64,000 bases of DNA from Pseudomonas sp. Leaf58. GTDB lineage: Bacteria; Pseudomonadota; Gammaproteobacteria; Pseudomonadales; Pseudomonadaceae. Position 1 is the stretch's first letter. Each line of letters starts with the position of its first letter. Under the pieces are notes generated by a model. The model was not told the origin of the DNA and ran no database searches. It saw only the letters and a program-made list of their open reading frames with translations. Of this stretch, positions 30,971 to 40,480 are shown one piece after another. A program made the position numbers and the translations under genes. The stretch spans positions 1,431,501 through 1,495,500 of the forward strand of contig NZ_CP032677.1 in NCBI RefSeq assembly GCF_003627215.1, in the 5' to 3' direction.

Positions 30971-31023
30971 CTATCTAGGCCTTGTTTAATTGACGTCCTC
31001 CTTCGCAAGGAAGGAGGGGTCTA

Positions 31024-32397
31024 TCAAGAAACTTGACCGTTTATATGCTGAGCGAGGCGGTCGAAGTGAGATTTCCACTGCCACGGAGCGTAGCGTGTCA
31101 CATCATCAAGCGCAACCTCATAGTGTTGCTTGATGTAGTACGCATCCAGGTGGGCGTGAAACTCATCCACATTATTGAACTCGAAGAAGCGAGCGGTGTT
31201 CCTCGTTACTTCCCGGTGTGCAGCCACATCAGTAGCTATCACGGGAGTTCCATAGCTGAGGCTCTCCGCGAGTGGCATTCCCCAGCCCTCTACCTCCGCT
31301 GCGGTGACATAAGCCTTTGCGTGGGAGAGGGTGGTCTGGATTAGCTCGTCGCTGGCGCCACTAATAATCTCAATATTATTCTTTTTTGCGAGCTTTTGAA
31401 GCTCATTGAGCTCCTTGTCTTTAAGCCAGCCAACTTTACCGAAGATAATAAGCTTGTCGTCTTTAACCCTTCCTGGGTTCTTTTGACAATAATTATCCCA
31501 CGCGCGAACAAGCCAAAGGTAGTTTTTTCGTGGCTCGATTGTTCCAATCGAGACAAAGTTTTTTCGTTGGCTTGCAGGGACTGATGACTTCTTAGTTAGC
31601 TCTTGAGATCCGATTTCAAGCACGCCAGCAACTGAAGATTTGCCATAGAGTTCTTCAAATTTCTCTTTGGTGTAAAAAGAGTTGGCGAAAATTAAATCTG
31701 AAAATGCTGCCATGTTGTCCATGCGAACTTTATGGGTCTTGTCTGTGCCCTCCACAAACAAGTGCGGGTGCGTCATTGGCAACAAATCATGAAGATAGAG
31801 GGCAACTTGGATGCCGTTGGCCTTCACGTGCTCAAAGAGTGCCCGCTTCTCTAAGCCGGTATGTCCGACATTAAGATAGCATGACTTGTGAAATACCTTG
31901 TTCCAGTGAATGCCCGTTGGGGCATCAACGGCATTCGCCGCCTCAAATTTCTTAAGGATTTTATCATGGAACAAGGCAACGAAGATGGTCGCCATGCTGC
32001 TAGGAACCTGAGGGGCCTTCGCTTTGATGAACTCAGCTTCGGATCTCACCGCTGCAAGTCGTTCCTTGAATTTCTTGCCTTTAAGTTCTCGAAGGAATTT
32101 AACAGTGCCTGTGGGTTTTGGCATCGGCTTAAGACGCAGAGATTTTGCCCACTCTTTTATAGAGTGTTCAATTGTCGGGTCTTCTTCACGGCCTTTTTCC
32201 CAGCGCTCAGCCAGGTATGCGACCACCTTTTCTACAAGATAGCGGGGGGCGCTAAAGAGCTCACTTCTTTTTTGGTAGGCAAAAAAGTGACCTTTTTCAA
32301 GCGAGTTCTTCGCATACTCAAACTCTACACGGTCAATGCCTGTTGGAGAGGATGCATTGACCCGATTAAAAATCCGAGTGATATCTAAATAAATCAT
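31024..32397 (-). CDS. GT4-family glycosyltransferase
   Basis: A 457-residue GT-B glycosyltransferase. The donor-binding half carries VSIGTIEPRKNYLWLVRAW, GWLKDKEL and AEVEGWGMPLAESLSYGTPVIAT, the E-x7-E region of group 1 enzymes, often GDP-mannose users. With manC and a phosphomannomutase in the locus, a mannosyltransferase role is plausible. I chose ATG 32397 (MIYLDITRIF), two bases after the upstream stop; the frame extends to 32409. It presumably builds the capsule repeat on the cytoplasmic side. Confidence 0.87.
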   Translation of the reverse strand: MIYLDITRIFNRVNASSPTGIDRVEFEYAKNSLEKGHFFAYQKRSELFSAPRYLVEKVVAYLAERWEKGREEDPTIEHSIKEWAKSLRLKPMPKPTGTVKFLRELKGKKFKERLAAVRSEAEFIKAKAPQVPSSMATIFVALFHDKILKKFEAANAVDAPTGIHWNKVFHKSCYLNVGHTGLEKRALFEHVKANGIQVALYLHDLLPMTHPHLFVEGTDKTHKVRMDNMAAFSDLIFANSFYTKEKFEELYGKSSVAGVLEIGSQELTKKSSVPASQRKNFVSIGTIEPRKNYLWLVRAWDNYCQKNPGRVKDDKLIIFGKVGWLKDKELNELQKLAKKNNIEIISGASDELIQTTLSHAKAYVTAAEVEGWGMPLAESLSYGTPVIATDVAAHREVTRNTARFFEFNNVDEFHAHLDAYYIKQHYEVALDDVTRYAPWQWKSHFDRLAQHINGQVS

Positions 32398-32399
32398 GG

Positions 32400-33422
32400 T
32401 CAGCCCCATGACAGTCCAGATGCTGTACGGTACGGAGTGTTAGGCAATGGGTATACTGGAGTTGGGCCTTCAGCTCCTTTCAGTACATAGTCCCAGAAGC
32501 GTTTGTCGATAATGTTGCTTGGGAGAATATTATATTGGCCAAGCGCAATCTCCTCGCCGACGATTGGGAAAAGCTCAGGGTTTGGCAAGAACTTTGTTGG
32601 TTGGCAACCAAAGTACGCGGCTTCATGACAAATGCCAGAAGAGAGTGCGCAGAGGCGCAGCCCAGCGATGCTTAGCAAGTCATATGTTTCGGTAGGAATG
32701 ACTTTGCCTTTCATTTTCTCCAAGGCGCTGGTGAGAGCAGGAGACATCTTTTCGTGGGGGTGATGCTTCAAGTAAAGGTTCTTAGGCTTCACTTCATCCA
32801 GCATTCTTTCGAGCGATTGAATGATGTAGGAATCGTCAATGATCTCGCCGTTCTTGATTCGAGATGAATCCACGGCGATTTGTGCGAAAAATACAAGGCC
32901 GTGCTCCGGATTCATGCGTCGGTGATAGCGACGTGCAGCCCGAGCCTTCATCAGACCGACATTTTGATCAATGTAGTCGCGGGTAGGGGCGACTGATTTC
33001 AGTCGGTTGTGAATCTGTGGATCGTTTGTCGCGGCTGCGAGGAAATAATCTGGAGCGAATCGAAGGGGATGCGTACAAAGGTTGATGTACCTTTTGCCTG
33101 CCTTATCAATGGCTTGCAATTGAGCTCGCGACAGTTCGTAGCCTATCACCAGTTCCGAGGAGCAGGACTCTAGGAAGAAGTCATGAGCAATCGAAATGCG
33201 CTCAAGATTGTCGTACAGGTAAGCCCAGCTATGTTGGTTCATAGCCATGCCAGATGCTTTGTAAACCGACTCCACACGGCGAATGTTTTCAGACGGTTCT
33301 ACAGACGAGTTGTCTATCAAGCCTGTGGCGTACAGAAAATTCTGCAGCCAGCCCGCATTGCGAAGAAGAACGCCGTTGTCGCCATCTTTATTACGGAACC
33401 AGTCGAGCACTAATTTATTCAA
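32400..33422 (-). CDS. Putative capsule glycosyltransferase, GT-B-like
   Basis: A 340-residue protein without a clear named family. The C-terminal half has YLKHHPHEKMS and, about 40 residues later, ALSSGICHEAAYFG. This His-Pro plus S-S-x4-E-A spacing is reminiscent of the donor site of KpsS, polysialyltransferase and other capsule GT-B enzymes. It lies between manC and the GT4 gene with only two bases to the latter, in the serotype-specific block. It may be the second transferase or the polymerase of the repeat unit. Confidence in transferase function is moderate. Confidence 0.6.
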   Translation of the reverse strand: MNKLVLDWFRNKDGDNGVLLRNAGWLQNFLYATGLIDNSSVEPSENIRRVESVYKASGMAMNQHSWAYLYDNLERISIAHDFFLESCSSELVIGYELSRAQLQAIDKAGKRYINLCTHPLRFAPDYFLAAATNDPQIHNRLKSVAPTRDYIDQNVGLMKARAARRYHRRMNPEHGLVFFAQIAVDSSRIKNGEIIDDSYIIQSLERMLDEVKPKNLYLKHHPHEKMSPALTSALEKMKGKVIPTETYDLLSIAGLRLCALSSGICHEAAYFGCQPTKFLPNPELFPIVGEEIALGQYNILPSNIIDKRFWDYVLKGAEGPTPVYPLPNTPYRTASGLSWG

Positions 33423-33466
33423 GATCTTTCCCTGCTGCGGATCTAAGGCGTTAAATGTAGGTTGTG

Positions 33467-34879
33467 TTAAGCAGTGGTGCGGCCGTACCGATCTTCAAAT
33501 CGCACGATATCGTCTTCGCCGAGATATGTGCCTGATTGAACTTCGATCATCTCAAGCGGAATTTTGCCCGGATTTTCCAGGGCGTGGATGACACCCACTG
33601 GAATGTAGGTTGATTGGTTCTCAGTCAAAAGAACGTCCTCTCCCCCAATAGTAACCTTTGCTGTGCCAGTTACTACAATCCAGTGTTCTGCGCGATGATG
33701 ATGCATCTGTACTGATAGTTTCTGGCCTGGTGCGACGGTGATCCGTTTGACTTGATAGCGATTGCCATTATCAATCGAATCGTAGGCGCCCCATGGCCGG
33801 TAAACTTTCCGGTGATTGGTTGCTTCCGTGCGTTTGCTCTTCTTGATCCGGTCTACAATAAGCTTAACGTCTTGTGCCTTATCTTTTGAAGTTACCATCA
33901 CGGCATCAGCTGTTTCGACAACTACTACATCATCGAGACCTAGGACACTAACCATGCGGTGTTCAGCATGAACATACGCATTGCGGGTCGCTTCCAGGAT
34001 CACATCACCTTGAAACGCGTTGCCTTCTGCGTCCTTTTCCGTGATTTCCCAAACGGCCGACCAAGAACCCACATCGTTCCAACCGGCATCTAACGGTAAT
34101 ACTGCAACCTTGTCCGAACGCTCCATGACGGCATAGTCAATGGAGATGTTTTCTGCACACCCGAAGGCTTCAGCATTGAGTCGAGTGAAGTCAAGATCGC
34201 TCGTCGCAGTTTCAAGAGCGGCCTCTACAGCTTGAAGCACCTGTGGCGCATGAGCGCGCAACTCCTCGAGCATGACTGATGCCTTGAAAAGGAACATGCC
34301 ACTATTCCAATAGTAGCGTCCATCCTCCAGGTATCCTTGTGCTGTTTCGAAGTCAGGCTTCTCGACAAATGCTTCCACGGGTTGTGCGGTTTGACATTTT
34401 TCTACGACGCGAATGTAACCATAGCCGGTTTCAGGTTTATTGGGGACGATCCCAAACGTCACAATGTTTCCGTTATTAGCGGCTACCGCACCAGCTTCAA
34501 ATGCAGATTGTAGTGCTTCGATGTTGTCGATGGCGTGATCAGCCGGCAGCACCAAAAGTAGATCGTCTTTACCTGTGCTGAGCGCTTTGACTACAGCAGC
34601 CGCAATGGCTGGGGCGGTATTTCGACCACAGGGCTCGAGCAGGATAGCACTTGGTGAAACTCCAAGCTCCCGGCACTGTTCGGCGACTAGGAAGCGATGA
34701 TCCTCGTTGCTTACAACAATCGGGGTCAGCGAAACGCTTTCAATTTTAGCCAAACGCAGCAGCGTTGACTGGAATAGTGAGTGCTCGCCACCAATGCTCA
34801 GGAACTGCTTTGGATGCATAGCGCGTGAGAGTGGCCAGAGGCGCGAACCAGAGCCGCCAGAAAGTACGACGGGGATCAT
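33467..34879 (-). CDS. manC: Mannose-1-phosphate guanylyltransferase / mannose-6-phosphate isomerase
   Basis: A 470-residue bifunctional type II enzyme making GDP-mannose. The nucleotidyltransferase domain begins at MIPVVLSGGSGSRLWPLSR and contains FVEKPDFETA; the C-terminal cupin isomerase domain contains RPWGAYDSID, QKLSVQMHHHRAEHW and ends in EVQSGTYLGEDDIVRFEDRYGR-type sequence. The ATG at 34879 is preceded by AGGG ten bases upstream; the frame to 34978 is not needed. It lies between the outer-membrane export gene and the transferases, and works with the phosphomannomutase at 39119-40480. Confidence 0.95.
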   Translation of the reverse strand: MIPVVLSGGSGSRLWPLSRAMHPKQFLSIGGEHSLFQSTLLRLAKIESVSLTPIVVSNEDHRFLVAEQCRELGVSPSAILLEPCGRNTAPAIAAAVVKALSTGKDDLLLVLPADHAIDNIEALQSAFEAGAVAANNGNIVTFGIVPNKPETGYGYIRVVEKCQTAQPVEAFVEKPDFETAQGYLEDGRYYWNSGMFLFKASVMLEELRAHAPQVLQAVEAALETATSDLDFTRLNAEAFGCAENISIDYAVMERSDKVAVLPLDAGWNDVGSWSAVWEITEKDAEGNAFQGDVILEATRNAYVHAEHRMVSVLGLDDVVVVETADAVMVTSKDKAQDVKLIVDRIKKSKRTEATNHRKVYRPWGAYDSIDNGNRYQVKRITVAPGQKLSVQMHHHRAEHWIVVTGTAKVTIGGEDVLLTENQSTYIPVGVIHALENPGKIPLEMIEVQSGTYLGEDDIVRFEDRYGRTTA

Positions 34880-34908
34880 CTTAATTTCCCTATTGCCGAT
34901 GAAAAAGG

Positions 34909-36000
34909 TTAGTTGTAAGCGCCAGTGGCGCGGCCGAGCAGCATAGTTTGTACAATTGGAGAAATGACCTTCTGCCATTCGTATACAGCTGCATTTGTTA
35001 CATAAATAGTGTCATCAGGTTTGATGGCAATCTGTCGTGCATAAAAGACCGCCGCCGGATCGCGCATGTTGAGGCGGAGCACGGTTGGCTTCGCATTTGT
35101 ACCGCTCGCCATCCGGAACACGAACACGCCTTCTGGGTTGGCGTTTGCCTCACGCAGGCCGCCTACGCTGCCCAGCGCATCCAACAAGCTTGTGTTCTGG
35201 CTTGGTAGGTCTTTTAGGCCTGGTTCTGCCACTGCACCCATTGCTACAAAGCGTTGGCGTGCACGATCAAGTACTACTTCAGAATTGGGGCGCAGCACCA
35301 TGTTGTTGCCGGCCAGCACATCTTCATAGTTGAACTGTTGTACTTGGGTACCTGTTCGCACGGTCACATTGACCAAGTGGGGTTCCAATACCGGGCCGCC
35401 TGCTTGGTTCACGGCATCCAGCAAGGTCAGTGGGCCCTGTAGAGTGCTGAAGCGCCCAGGAGTCTTCACGGCGCCAGCAACCAGTACGGAGCCAGAAAGG
35501 TCGCCGACCAGCTCAACATGGGTCTGAACGTCCGTGGTAATACCTTTGAGTTCGCGGCGAATCATGGTCTCAACTTGGTTGAGGGTCATGCCTGCAACAA
35601 ACTGCCGGCCTACATATGGCAGCGAAAGCATGCCCTGCGCATCAATGCGTGACTTCAATTGGGTGCCGCCAGTTGCCAGAGGCGCAAACAGGGCGGACTC
35701 GGCTGGCGCTGTATCGGCAATCAGCACATTCAATGTGTCGCCTGCGGCCAAGCGCACTTCTGGTGGCTGTGGCTTGCTAACGGTGGCTAGCGAGGCGCGC
35801 GGGGCGCCTGCCAGATACGGGGCGATTGTGCTCGCATTGATATCCACGAGGTTGTACGCCTCGTTTTTGGTCTCAATCGTGCCCTTGTATGGCCCAGCAC
35901 CAGAAATGGTGCCGCTGCAACCAGCCAGGCCCCACGTCGCCAGCGCCAAAGCTGCCACTTTCAAATTGAACGTCTTGGAGACAGCCAGGGATTTAATCAC
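34909..36000 (-). CDS. kpsD: Capsule outer-membrane export lipoprotein (OPX family, KpsD/CtrA/Wza-like)
   Basis: A 363-residue polysaccharide export protein. A lipoprotein signal ends in the lipobox L-A-G-C (GLAGCSG), followed by an export domain (RLAAGDTLNVLI, DAQGMLSLPYVG) and SLBB-type repeats (VLVAGAVKTPG, AMGAVAEPGLKDL). It forms the periplasmic/outer-membrane channel through which the chain leaves. I prefer GTG at 36000, with GAGG upstream, over TTG at 36012; both overlap the KpsE gene. It is shorter than E. coli KpsD and closer in size to CtrA/BexD. Confidence 0.9.
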   Translation of the reverse strand: MIKSLAVSKTFNLKVAALALATWGLAGCSGTISGAGPYKGTIETKNEAYNLVDINASTIAPYLAGAPRASLATVSKPQPPEVRLAAGDTLNVLIADTAPAESALFAPLATGGTQLKSRIDAQGMLSLPYVGRQFVAGMTLNQVETMIRRELKGITTDVQTHVELVGDLSGSVLVAGAVKTPGRFSTLQGPLTLLDAVNQAGGPVLEPHLVNVTVRTGTQVQQFNYEDVLAGNNMVLRPNSEVVLDRARQRFVAMGAVAEPGLKDLPSQNTSLLDALGSVGGLREANANPEGVFVFRMASGTNAKPTVLRLNMRDPAAVFYARQIAIKPDDTIYVTNAAVYEWQKVISPIVQTMLLGRATGAYN

Positions 36001-37099
36001 GATGATCCTCAATCGAAGCCAGAATGAAGCGAGTGATGCCGTACAGCATCAAAAGGCCAAGCAAGATAGTTGCCAGGTTGTACCAGCGCTCAGGATACAG
36101 AGCGAGCTGTGGGGTGTTGGGGCTGACCACTGTTACCAAGGTGCGAATCTTCTTGCTCGCTTCTACGCGGGCATTGTCGAGTGCAGCAACGGCAGTCTTG
36201 TAGGTTTCTTCGGCAATGCCGGCGTCAAGTGTCAGTTGCTGGAAGCGCGAAGCCACCACGTTCAGCTGAGAGCCCTGAGGCGAGGAAACCAGCAAGCGCT
36301 TTTCTTTGGCTAGCTGATGAGTAATGGCGTCTACTTTCTGCTTTTGCTGGCGAACTTGCGGGGCATCACTACGTAGCTTGAACGACATCTCGGTGAGAAC
36401 GGCCTGCTCCTTGGTGTACTGGCTTTCAAGGTCGGCAATGATGGTGGCGCGGTTTTGCGCGGTGTTGCCGCCGTCCAGTACCTTGTTTTCGTTCTGGAAG
36501 TTCAATAGCTGGGTCTTGCGCTTGGAGTAGTTTACGCGCGCAGTCTCCAGCTCGCCTTGGGCGAACTTCATTTGCTCGCGGGCAATATTGTGGCTGACTT
36601 CGTTGACGAAGTGCTCGCTGGCTTGAAGAATCACACGCAGCATTTTCTCGGACAGCTCAGGGGTGAATGCCTGAACCTCAACGCGCAACAGGCCGGTGGT
36701 TTCGTCGTAGTGGGCCGATACCATCCGCTGGTAGTACTTAAGCAGTTCTTCGCGTGGGGCGTCTTTGTTGAGCCAGAAGAACGCGTCACTGCGCTGGGCG
36801 GCGTATTGTTCAATCCACTGGACGCGGTCTTCGAGCAGCAACATCATGTCCATCGACGTGATGTACTCGCGCAGGTAAAGGGTTTCTTCCCGCGAAGCCG
36901 GGTTGGTGCCAGTGAGGAGGGTGGCCAATCCAGGCATCTGGGCGCCCTGATTGCTGCCGTCCTGGCGTACCACTACCTGGGCGGAGCTGACGAAGCGGTC
37001 AGCAGCGAATACGCCGTAATACACGGCCGCCAGGATCATTGGTAAAACCACCATGGCGATCGCTAGGCGCCAGCCCTTCTTTTTACCCGTACTGCTCAT
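35993..37099 (-). CDS. kpsE: Capsule export inner-membrane protein (PCP-3, KpsE/CtrB/BexC)
   Basis: A 368-residue polysaccharide co-polymerase type 3 protein. It has an N-terminal membrane segment (about 10-30), a long periplasmic helical region rich in Glu/Gln/Lys heptads, and a C-terminal membrane segment (LYPERWYNLATILLGLLMLYGITRF). It bridges the ABC transporter and the outer-membrane channel. ATG 37099 has AAGGA upstream at slightly long spacing; ATG 37111 sits directly on that AAGGA and is less likely. It follows kpsT by about 55 bases and overlaps kpsD. Confidence 0.9.
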   Translation of the reverse strand: MSSTGKKKGWRLAIAMVVLPMILAAVYYGVFAADRFVSSAQVVVRQDGSNQGAQMPGLATLLTGTNPASREETLYLREYITSMDMMLLLEDRVQWIEQYAAQRSDAFFWLNKDAPREELLKYYQRMVSAHYDETTGLLRVEVQAFTPELSEKMLRVILQASEHFVNEVSHNIAREQMKFAQGELETARVNYSKRKTQLLNFQNENKVLDGGNTAQNRATIIADLESQYTKEQAVLTEMSFKLRSDAPQVRQQKQKVDAITHQLAKEKRLLVSSPQGSQLNVVASRFQQLTLDAGIAEETYKTAVAALDNARVEASKKIRTLVTVVSPNTPQLALYPERWYNLATILLGLLMLYGITRFILASIEDHRD

Positions 37100-37154
37100 A
37101 GTTGGATGCATCCTTGAAGTCGAACGGTGCTGCTTTGAATTGGGAATGGGTTGA

Positions 37155-37808
37155 TCAGCTGCTGTAAGCCTTGACGCCTTCGGACACGTCTTCGAACACC
37201 TGGATTTCGCCGTTACGTACCAGCAGGACTACGTCGCAGAGTTTTTCGACTTCGGGCATGGTGTGGGTTACCAGCACGACGTTGGACTTCTGCAGTTTTT
37301 CCTGGAAAACCTCGTTGCACTTGCGTTTGAACTGCGCATCGCCTACCGACATTACTTCGTCGATCAGGTAGTAATCGAAGTCGAATGCCATGCTCAAGCC
37401 GAATGCCACCCGTGAGCGCATGCCTGAGGAGTAGGTCTTGATCGGTTCGTCTATCCAGTCACCGATTTCGGCAAACTCCTGTACGTAGCGAATCTTCTCG
37501 CGCATCGCTTCGCCAGTTGCACCATAAATGCGGCAGACGAATTTAATGTTATCGCGACCAGTCATGCTGCCCTGGAAACCACCCGTTAGACCGACCGGCC
37601 AAGAAATGCTGCGGTCAGTAATGATGGTGCCGGAGTCTGGCACGTCTGCGCCTCCGAGCAGGCGCATGAGCGTGGACTTGCCGGCACCGTTGCGACCGAT
37701 AAGCCCAATATTCTTCCCTGGCGGGATGGCCAGCGACAGGTTGCGGAAGACATACCGCCGGCCGTTGGGCGTGAGGTACGACTTGGTTACGTTTCTGAGC
37801 TCGAACAC
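37155..37808 (-). CDS. kpsT: Capsule ABC transporter ATP-binding protein
   Basis: A 217-residue ATPase that powers chain export with KpsM. Walker A is GLIGRNGAGKST, the signature is YSSGMRSRV, Walker B is YYLIDEVMSVGD and the switch His is in VTHTMPEVEKL. The short form, without a C-terminal carbohydrate-binding domain, is typical of Kdo-linked group 2 capsules as opposed to O-antigen Wzt. It lies 13 bases after kpsM. Confidence 0.95.
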   Translation of the reverse strand: MFELRNVTKSYLTPNGRRYVFRNLSLAIPPGKNIGLIGRNGAGKSTLMRLLGGADVPDSGTIITDRSISWPVGLTGGFQGSMTGRDNIKFVCRIYGATGEAMREKIRYVQEFAEIGDWIDEPIKTYSSGMRSRVAFGLSMAFDFDYYLIDEVMSVGDAQFKRKCNEVFQEKLQKSNVVLVTHTMPEVEKLCDVVLLVRNGEIQVFEDVSEGVKAYSS

Positions 37809-37821
37809 GTTTGGCCTGTAC

Positions 37822-38613
37822 TTAACCGTTCTTGGTGGAAATCAGGTGCATCCTGCGGGCGCGGTAGGCGCCCAGAGATAGGAACAGCAATACCACTGTG
37901 AAGCTGATGACGTAGGTCTCGGATACACCGTCGACCGGCGTGTAATGCGGCAGTACCTCGGCACGGATCAATTCGAGGATGTGCAGGAACGGGTTGAGCA
38001 GCAACACCGGCATCATGGCCTGGGGCAGATAGGAAGCGGGAATCAGCACGCCAGAGATGAAGTACAGTGGGAAGAAGGCCATGCGAATGACGATTTTCAC
38101 GCTAGGAAGGGCGTGTGTGATCAGGGCTAGGAGCATTCCCAAGCCAAATGCGAAGAACAGGCCAAGCAGCAGAGTGGCAACCCATTGCAGTGGGCTGTGA
38201 ATCGACATGTCGAAACCGACCCAGGCAAAACCGAACACCAAGATGGCGTATACCGTAACCGCAATGCAGGTTTCGACGATGACGCGGGCGATGTAGGTGT
38301 CTAGCGGTTTGATCTGTTTGTAACCAAACAGCGAGCGGTTTTCGCGAAGGCTGTCCATAAGGCGCAGGGCGGTATTGCGGTACAGCAGGAAGGGTGCCAT
38401 GCCCACCAGGATGAACACCGGGTATTCAACGCCGGAAACGGTGCGGCCGCGCAACATCGCGAACAGCAGGGAAAAAAGAAGGAGGTGAACCAGCGGCTCC
38501 AGCAACATCCACAAGGCGCCCAAGCGGGTGTCGCCAACACGTGCACGTGCTTCGCGCAGGACTAAGGCGAAGATAACCGATTTCTGGATCTGTAGAGACG
38601 AACGAGCTTTCAA
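37822..38613 (-). CDS. kpsM: Capsule ABC transporter permease
   Basis: A 263-residue ABC-2 type permease with six predicted membrane helices. The N-terminal sequence (KARSSLQIQKSVIFALVLREARAR...LGALWMLLEP) is close to that of KpsM/BexB/CtrC. The start is TTG at 38613, since similarity begins within the first residues and no ATG fits. It is the first gene of the long minus-strand export and synthesis run (kpsM-T-E-D-manC-transferases-kdsA-kdsBC), so the main promoter should lie upstream, within 38614-39118. Confidence 0.93.
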   Translation of the reverse strand: MKARSSLQIQKSVIFALVLREARARVGDTRLGALWMLLEPLVHLLLFSLLFAMLRGRTVSGVEYPVFILVGMAPFLLYRNTALRLMDSLRENRSLFGYKQIKPLDTYIARVIVETCIAVTVYAILVFGFAWVGFDMSIHSPLQWVATLLLGLFFAFGLGMLLALITHALPSVKIVIRMAFFPLYFISGVLIPASYLPQAMMPVLLLNPFLHILELIRAEVLPHYTPVDGVSETYVISFTVVLLFLSLGAYRARRMHLISTKNG

Positions 38614-39118
38614 GATGGCGACCGCAAAGCAATGCAGCGCGCCTAAGCACGCCGGAATTCATCTTCAGGAAAGCCTCGCCCGTGGGCGATATAAGACGGA
38701 TCTTCCGGAAACTTCCCTGTTCTAAGGGGCGGAAGGGTAAGCGTGAGAGGGCATAAGCGTCAAGGGACGGGCTGCAAATGCGACCGAAAGTTCTAATCCA
38801 TTAGCGATATTCGAGACGAATGGCAGTGGAATGGATGATGGCATATTGCCTTATAAAAGGGAAGGGGTAGGTCTTCAAGGGGTTCGAGGTTCCCGTATGA
38901 CGCAGCTTACCCACGTTTCTAACACTTTGAGGTGAACGGGTTCACATTGCGCCGCGTTGAAATAAGGGGGGCTCGCCGCCCGCACGGGAGCAGTGAGGTG
39001 GAGCGACGCCAGTTACAAGGGGGCCTGACAGGGGCTGCTTTACAGCCCCGTTTTCGGTTTTTTGTGAGGCACGCTAACGCTAGACAGCTCCAAAGCGCCC
39101 CGGAGGATGTCAGCAGAG
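38614..39118. other. Regulatory region upstream of kpsM
   Basis: About 500 bases without a supported gene. On the minus strand a ttgacg box at about 38757 could be a -35 for kpsM, with only a weak -10. A 14-bp palindrome (gtgaacgggttcac, 38932-38945) may be an operator. A plus-strand terminator lies at 39025-39062. No true JUMPstart/ops element is found in the correct orientation. Confidence 0.4.
39025..39062 (+). terminator. Plus-strand rho-independent terminator without an assigned gene
   Basis: A stem ggggctg/cagcccc with a short loop is followed by gttttcggtttttt. The T-run lies only on the plus strand, so it cannot serve the minus-strand phosphomannomutase gene ending at 39119. It implies a plus-strand transcript from the preceding gap. 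Confidence 0.7.
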
Positions 39119-40480
39119 TTAACCGTGAATCAGCCCGGCAATTTCAGCGACACGCTGGGCAACCAACGCTTCATCACCCCGGCTCTCAACGTTCAACCGC
39201 AGCAGCGGTTCGGTATTGGACCCACGCAAGCTAAACCGCCAGTCAGCAAATTCCACGCTGATCCCGTCGGTGCGATCAACGCTTGGGTCCTGCGGCAGGT
39301 AGAACGCCAGAATTTTCTCGATAGTGCTCTTCACATCGGCGACTTCATAGTTGATCTCGCCACTGCACGGGAACGCTGCGATTCGCTCGTCCACCAGTTG
39401 GGCCAAGCTCTTGCCAGTGCGGCTCATCAGCGCAGCAACCAGCAGCCATGGGATGTTGCCGCTGTCGCAGTAGGCAAAATCGCGGAAGTAGTGGTGGGCG
39501 CTCATTTCGCCGCCGTACACCGCGTCTTCAGCGCGCATGCGCTCTTTAATGAAAGCGTGGCCGGTCTTGCTCTGTATGGCCTGGCCGCCCGCGGCGCCCA
39601 CTTGCTCGATAGTGTTCCAGGTCAGGCGCGGGTCGTGAATGATCTTGCTGCCAGGGTGCTTGGCCAGCAACATTTCGGCTAGCAACCCAACCACGTAGTA
39701 GCCTTCGATGAAGCGGCCTTGGTTATCGAAGAAGAAGCAGCGGTCGAAGTCGCCGTCGAACGCGATACCCATGGCGGCACCAGTTTCGAGCACGGCTCGG
39801 CGGGTAAGGTCGCGGTTTTCTGGCAACAGCGGGTTTGGAATGCCGTTGGGGAAGTTGCCGTCCGGCTCGCCGTTGATGATGGTGATGTCCAGCGGCAGGC
39901 GGGCTTTGAGCAATTCCAGCACCGGGCCAACAGCGCCGTTGCCAGGGTCAGCGAGTACCTTTAGCGGTGTGAGCGCGGCCACATCGATGTAGGTCAGCAG
40001 GTGGTCGATATAGGCGGTTTTGTCGAATGCCTCGCGCACGGTGCCCGGGGTAGCTGCTTGGGTGCCGAGTTCGCCCGCTTCGACGCGCTGGCGGATGTCG
40101 TTGAGGCCGGTGTCACCGCTGATCGGGCGCGACTGCTCACGTACCAGCTTCATGCCGTTGTAACCCTTGGGGTTGTGGCTGGCGGTGACCATGATGCCGC
40201 CGGCCGCCTGGTAATGGCTGGTGGCGAAGTAAACTTCTTCGGTGCCACACAGGCCGATGTCGATCACGTCGGCACCGCCTTCAGTCAGGCCTTTGATCAA
40301 GGCGCGGGACAGCCCAGGGCTTTCCAAGCGCATGTCGCGGCCGACCACGTAGCTGCGCCCGCCCAGCTGGGCCACCAGAGCGCGGCCAATGCGATAGGCG
40401 ATGTCGTCGTTAAGGTCGGTCGGCACTTGGCCGCGGATGTCATAGGCTTTAAAGCAACGGGTCTGGATAGGTGCGTACAT
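39119..40480 (-). CDS. manB: Phosphomannomutase/phosphoglucomutase (AlgC/ManB-like)
   Basis: A 453-residue alpha-D-phosphohexomutase that supplies mannose 1-phosphate for ManC. The phosphoserine loop is [14 protein letters not shown], the metal loop is [11 protein letters not shown], the sugar-binding loop is [10 protein letters not shown], and the phosphate-binding segment is [10 protein letters not shown]. The ATG at 40480 ([17 protein letters not shown]) gives the normal family length; the frame to 40720 runs through unrelated sequence. It is separated from kpsM by the 500-base regulatory region and may be transcribed on its own. Confidence 0.93.
   Translation of the reverse strand: MYAPIQTRCFKAYDIRGQVPTDLNDDIAYRIGRALVAQLGGRSYVVGRDMRLESPGLSRALIKGLTEGGADVIDIGLCGTEEVYFATSHYQAAGGIMVTASHNPKGYNGMKLVREQSRPISGDTGLNDIRQRVEAGELGTQAATPGTVREAFDKTAYIDHLLTYIDVAALTPLKVLADPGNGAVGPVLELLKARLPLDITIINGEPDGNFPNGIPNPLLPENRDLTRRAVLETGAAMGIAFDGDFDRCFFFDNQGRFIEGYYVVGLLAEMLLAKHPGSKIIHDPRLTWNTIEQVGAAGGQAIQSKTGHAFIKERMRAEDAVYGGEMSAHHYFRDFAYCDSGNIPWLLVAALMSRTGKSLAQLVDERIAAFPCSGEINYEVADVKSTIEKILAFYLPQDPSVDRTDGISVEFADWRFSLRGSNTEPLLRLNVESRGDEALVAQRVAEIAGLIHG

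Noticed and set aside
38726..38745. ops/JUMPstart-like sequence ggggcggaagggtaagcgtg
   Set aside because: It departs from the GGCGGTAGCGT core and lies on the plus strand, the wrong orientation for the kpsM operon.
38878..38900. tRNA T-loop-like ggttcgaggttc
   Set aside because: No acceptor or anticodon stems can be drawn around it.
38932..39234. 100-codon plus-strand frame
   Set aside because: Runs through the terminator and into antisense of the phosphomannomutase gene; no coding features.
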